DNA from: a bacterium
GTDB lineage: Bacteria; Vulcanimicrobiota; Vulcanimicrobiia; Vulcanimicrobiales; SCRA01
Assembly: GCA_028869325.1 (NCBI GenBank)
Contig: JAGWST010000071.1
Location: forward strand, 1 to 6,660
Direction of reading: 5' to 3'
Length of the DNA: 6,660 nucleotides
Part shown: positions 4,030-6,660 of the stretch, piece by piece
How positions within the stretch are numbered: the stretch's first letter is position 1
How the letters are laid out: the number at the start of each line of letters is the position of its first letter
Position numbers and translations under genes: made by a program
The notes under the pieces: generated by a model
Seen by the model: only the letters and a program-made list of their open reading frames with translations
Database searches by the model: none
Told to the model about the DNA's origin: nothing

Positions 4030-6660
4030 TTACGCCTCGCCGTAGTCCTTGGTGGCCAGAGCCTGCGCCACGATGCGCTCCTGCTCTACTTGGTGCTGCC
4101 CCGCGTAGCCTTCGCTGGGTGCCGAGCGATCCGGGCGGCCGACGTAGCCCCAACCGATGCCGCGCGGCAACAGGTGCTCGCGCAGACGGCGCGAGACGAA
4201 GGCTCGCGCGCCTTGGTTGCGCGGCTCCTCTTGCGTCCATGCGACGCTCTTCACGTTGGGATAGGACTCGACGACCTTGAGCACGGCCTCGAATGGGAAG
4301 GGCTCGAGCATCTCCACGCGCACGATCGCCAGATCCTTGGCCTCGGCGCGCGCTGCGTTGGCGATGAGATCGTAGTAGATCTTGCCGCTGCACAGGATGA
4401 CGCGCAGGATCTCCTTGCGGTCGCCGATGGTCGGATCTTCGATGACGTGTTGGAAGCCGCCCTCGGCGAGGTCCTGCAGGGACGAGGTGGCCGCCTTCAG
4501 GCGCAGCAGGCTCTTCGGCGTCATGATCACCAGCGGCCGCGCCTTCGGCGAGCGCGCCTGATCGCGCAGGAGGTGGAAGTACTGGGCCGGCGTGGTGCAG
4601 TTGGCCACGCGAATGCTGCCCTCGGCCGCCAATTGGAGGAAGCGCTCGAGGCGCGCGCTGGAGTGCTCCGGTCCACCGCCCTCGTAGCTGTGCGGCAACA
4701 GCAGCACCAGACGCGAGGTCATGCCCCACTTCGAGCGCCCGGAGGTAATGTACTGGTCGATGATGATCTGCGCGCCGTTGACAAAATCGCCGTACTGCGC
4801 CTCCCAGAGCACCAGCGCATCCGGGGCGGCCGCGCTGTAGCCGTACTCGAATCCCAGACAGGCAAACTCGCTGAGCGGGCTGTTGTGAACCTCGAAGGCG
4901 GCGCGCGCGCCGGCGAGGTGTTGGACCGGCGCGTAGCGCCGGCCGGTCTTGGCGTCGTGGAAGACGAGGTGGCGGTGGCTAAAGGTGCCGCGCTCGGTGT
5001 CCTGACCCGTCAAGCGAATCGGCACGCCCTCGGTGAGCAGCGAGGCGAAGGCCAAGGACTCGCCGATGCCCCAGTCGAGCTCGTTGCCCGCCGCTAGGAC
5101 GCCCCGCCGCCGCTCGAACTGGCGAGCCAGCTTGGGATGTACGGTGAAGTCCTCGGGAACGCTAAGCAGGGCATCGTTGAGCCGGCGCAGAGCATCGGCC
5201 GAGACGCGTGTCTCCACGGCCACGAGCGCGCCGTTGCCGTTCGGCGGCTCGATGGGCCGCGGCCGCAGATCGGCCAGGCCGCTCTTGACGATCTTGTGCG
5301 CGTCGCTCAAACGCTTGGTAGCGGCGTCGAAGGCTGCCTTCGCCTGCTCCTCGCCGATGAGGCCCTGCGCGACCAGCTTGCGCACGTAGATCTCGCGCGC
5401 GGTCGGATGCGCCGCGATGATCTCGTACATCAGCGGCTGCGTGTACGCCGGCTCGTCGGCCTCGTTGTGGCCGAAACGGCGGTAGCCGATCAGATCGACG
5501 ACCACGTCGCGCCCAAAGCGGCGGCGGAAGTCGACGGCTAGCCGCGTCGCGGCGATGGTGGCCTCGACGTCGTCGGCGTTGACGTGGATGACGGGGATGT
5601 CGAAGCCTTTGGCCAAGTCGCTCGCGTAGCGCGTCGAGCGCCCTTCCCCCGGATCGGTCGTGAAGCCGACTTGGTTGTTGCCGATGATGTGCAGCGTGCC
5701 GCCGATGGTGTAGCCATCCAGCAGCGAGAGATTGAGCGTCTCCGCGACCACGCCTTGGCCGTTGAACGCCGCATCGCCGTGGATGAGGATCGCCGTGGCC
5801 TTCTTGTGATCGATCGCGCCGGCGCCTTTCGAGCGATCGGTCTGCGCGGCGCGCGTCTCACCCTCGACGACGGGGTCAACCGTCTCGAGGTGGCTGGGGT
5901 TGCTCGGCAGCACGACCTCGATCTGTTTGCCGGAGGCGGTGCGAAATGGGCCGGCGGAACCAAGATGCACCGGAACGTCGCCGCTGACGTCGCCCTCGCC
6001 GCGCTGGCCCTTGAGCTCGACCATCTCGAACTCGGTGAGCACGTCTTCGAACTTGCCGCCGGCGATGTGCGTGATCGTCGCCAGCCGGCCGCGATGCGCC
6101 ATGCCCAGATAGGTCGTGCCGATGCCGTCCCCGGCGAACATGTCGAGCGCCTCGGCCAACATCGGCACCAGTGCGTCGAGGCCCTCGATCGAGAACGTCT
6201 GCCTTCCCAGGAACGTGCGGCGCAGATAACGCTCGAAGGCCTCGACGCCGGTCAAGCGCTCCAATAAGCGCATCCGCTCCTGATTGCCGAGCGGCTTGCG
6301 ATAGACGCCCGACTCGATCCGCTCGCGCAGCCACGCGCGCTGCTCGTGACTGGAGACGTGCTCTACCTCGTAGGCGATCGTGGAGGCGTAGGTCTGCTTG
6401 AGTGCGTCCAGCACCTCGGCGGCAGTATTCGCCTGCACCGGAACGCGAAGAACGGAGGCCGGCACGGCGGCCAGCTCCTCTCGCGATACCCCGGCGTTGG
6501 CCAGATCGAGCACGGCATCGCCCGGTCTAGGCTCGTGGAGCGGATCGATGTTCGCGGCCGTGTGGCCGTGCGTCCGGTAGCGAACCACCATCGCCTCGGC
6601 GACCGCGGCGGCCCGCAGCAGCGCCTCGCTGGGTACACGCGCGGCCTCCGGCGGCGCCGC
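4030..6660 (-). CDS. sucA: 2-oxoglutarate dehydrogenase E1 component (5' end beyond right edge)
   Basis: Thiamine-diphosphate-dependent E1 of the TCA cycle: decarboxylates 2-oxoglutarate and transfers the succinyl group to lipoyl-E2. The frame stays open to the right edge, giving 876 visible residues; the ATG at 6591 is internal, since the 23 codons before it continue the conserved RAAAVAEAMVVRYRTHGHTAANIDPL region. About 70-90 residues of a typical 930-residue E1 are missing. Counting from that Met: GMAHRGRL (163-170); NPSHLE (231-236); ThDP/Mg motif from GDAAFNGQG (272-280) to NN (305-306); RRFGHNEADEP (371-381); transketolase-like pyrimidine domain with TGQDTERGTFSHRH (528-541), VLWEAQYGDFVNGAQIIIDQ (594-613) and GGGPEHSSARLERF (638-651); C-terminal domain with WTQEEPRNQGA (785-795) and YVGRPDRSAPSEG (816-828). 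It terminates at TAA. No E2 gene follows, unlike the usual sucA-sucB order, and the off-window N-terminus prevents distinguishing plain SucA from an E2-fused, mycobacterial-type Kgd. Confidence 0.96.
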   Translation of the reverse strand, partial: AAPPEAARVPSEALLRAAAVAEAMVVRYRTHGHTAANIDPLHEPRPGDAVLDLANAGVSREELAAVPASVLRVPVQANTAAEVLDALKQTYASTIAYEVEHVSSHEQRAWLRERIESGVYRKPLGNQERMRLLERLTGVEAFERYLRRTFLGRQTFSIEGLDALVPMLAEALDMFAGDGIGTTYLGMAHRGRLATITHIAGGKFEDVLTEFEMVELKGQRGEGDVSGDVPVHLGSAGPFRTASGKQIEVVLPSNPSHLETVDPVVEGETRAAQTDRSKGAGAIDHKKATAILIHGDAAFNGQGVVAETLNLSLLDGYTIGGTLHIIGNNQVGFTTDPGEGRSTRYASDLAKGFDIPVIHVNADDVEATIAATRLAVDFRRRFGRDVVVDLIGYRRFGHNEADEPAYTQPLMYEIIAAHPTAREIYVRKLVAQGLIGEEQAKAAFDAATKRLSDAHKIVKSGLADLRPRPIEPPNGNGALVAVETRVSADALRRLNDALLSVPEDFTVHPKLARQFERRRGVLAAGNELDWGIGESLAFASLLTEGVPIRLTGQDTERGTFSHRHLVFHDAKTGRRYAPVQHLAGARAAFEVHNSPLSEFACLGFEYGYSAAAPDALVLWEAQYGDFVNGAQIIIDQYITSGRSKWGMTSRLVLLLPHSYEGGGPEHSSARLERFLQLAAEGSIRVANCTTPAQYFHLLRDQARSPKARPLVIMTPKSLLRLKAATSSLQDLAEGGFQHVIEDPTIGDRKEILRVILCSGKIYYDLIANAARAEAKDLAIVRVEMLEPFPFEAVLKVVESYPNVKSVAWTQEEPRNQGARAFVSRRLREHLLPRGIGWGYVGRPDRSAPSEGYAGQHQVEQERIVAQALATKDYGEA

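Noticed and set aside
3875..4729. Minus-strand open frame of 284 codons in a different frame from sucA
   Set aside because: It overlaps the strongly conserved E1 frame and is Arg/Gly/Ala-rich with no domain, so it is an out-of-frame shadow.
4090..5097. Plus-strand open frame of 335 codons within sucA
   Set aside because: It lies wholly antisense to the conserved E1 C-terminal half; its composition mirrors the codon-position bias of sucA and it has no family-like motif. The same applies to 5584-6267.
6589..6591. ATG at 6591 as the start of sucA
   Set aside because: The frame continues without a stop to the window edge, and the preceding 23 codons belong to the conserved N-terminal E1 region, so this Met is internal.
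1..6660. Accessory island, defence system, prophage or CRISPR array
   Set aside because: All genes are housekeeping or signalling families with consistent composition; there are no integrase or transposase motifs, regularly spaced repeats or tRNA-linked direct repeats.

Overview
The window is a G+C-rich bacterial chromosomal segment (about two-thirds G+C by eye). Every supported gene lies on the minus strand, so transcription runs from high to low coordinates. Read that way, the order is: 2-oxoglutarate dehydrogenase E1 (sucA/kgd type, 5' end beyond the right edge); a soluble PAS-GGDEF-EAL cyclic-di-GMP protein; the small bacterial SRP RNA (ffs, 4.5S type); an inner-membrane-anchored M23 metallopeptidase; a YggT-family membrane protein whose start overlaps the peptidase stop; and the N-terminal 172 codons of SufB, which runs off the left edge.

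The organism cannot be named from this sequence. The SRP RNA is the short form without an Alu domain, so a Bacillus-like host is unlikely. An aerobic-type TCA-cycle E1 enzyme, SUF Fe-S assembly and high G+C fit Proteobacteria, Actinobacteria or one of the G+C-rich candidate phyla. Codon use looks uniform, and there are no transposases, tRNAs, att-like repeats or CRISPR repeats, so this reads as core genome rather than an accessory island.

Region by region: 1-516 sufB 5' part; 517-622 a sufB leader with a 30-bp inverted repeat (548-577) and an overlapping hairpin next to the ribosome binding site; 623-883 yggT; 880-1794 M23 peptidase; 1795-1860 short spacer; 1861-1970 ffs; 1971-2183 spacer with an ffs extended -10 element, small hairpins, and a strong hairpin plus T-tract oriented to terminate plus-strand transcription; 2184-3878 PAS-GGDEF-EAL; 3879-4029 spacer with a three-part inverted repeat; 4030-6660 sucA.

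The genes do not form one pathway. They cover central carbon metabolism, second-messenger turnover, protein targeting, envelope remodelling and Fe-S biogenesis. The M23-yggT pair is the only clear translationally coupled unit. I found no convincing novel multi-gene system. The observations most worth a second look are the dyad in front of sufB, the orphan plus-oriented terminator at 2109-2172, and the degenerate GGDEF domain joined to an apparently intact EAL domain.
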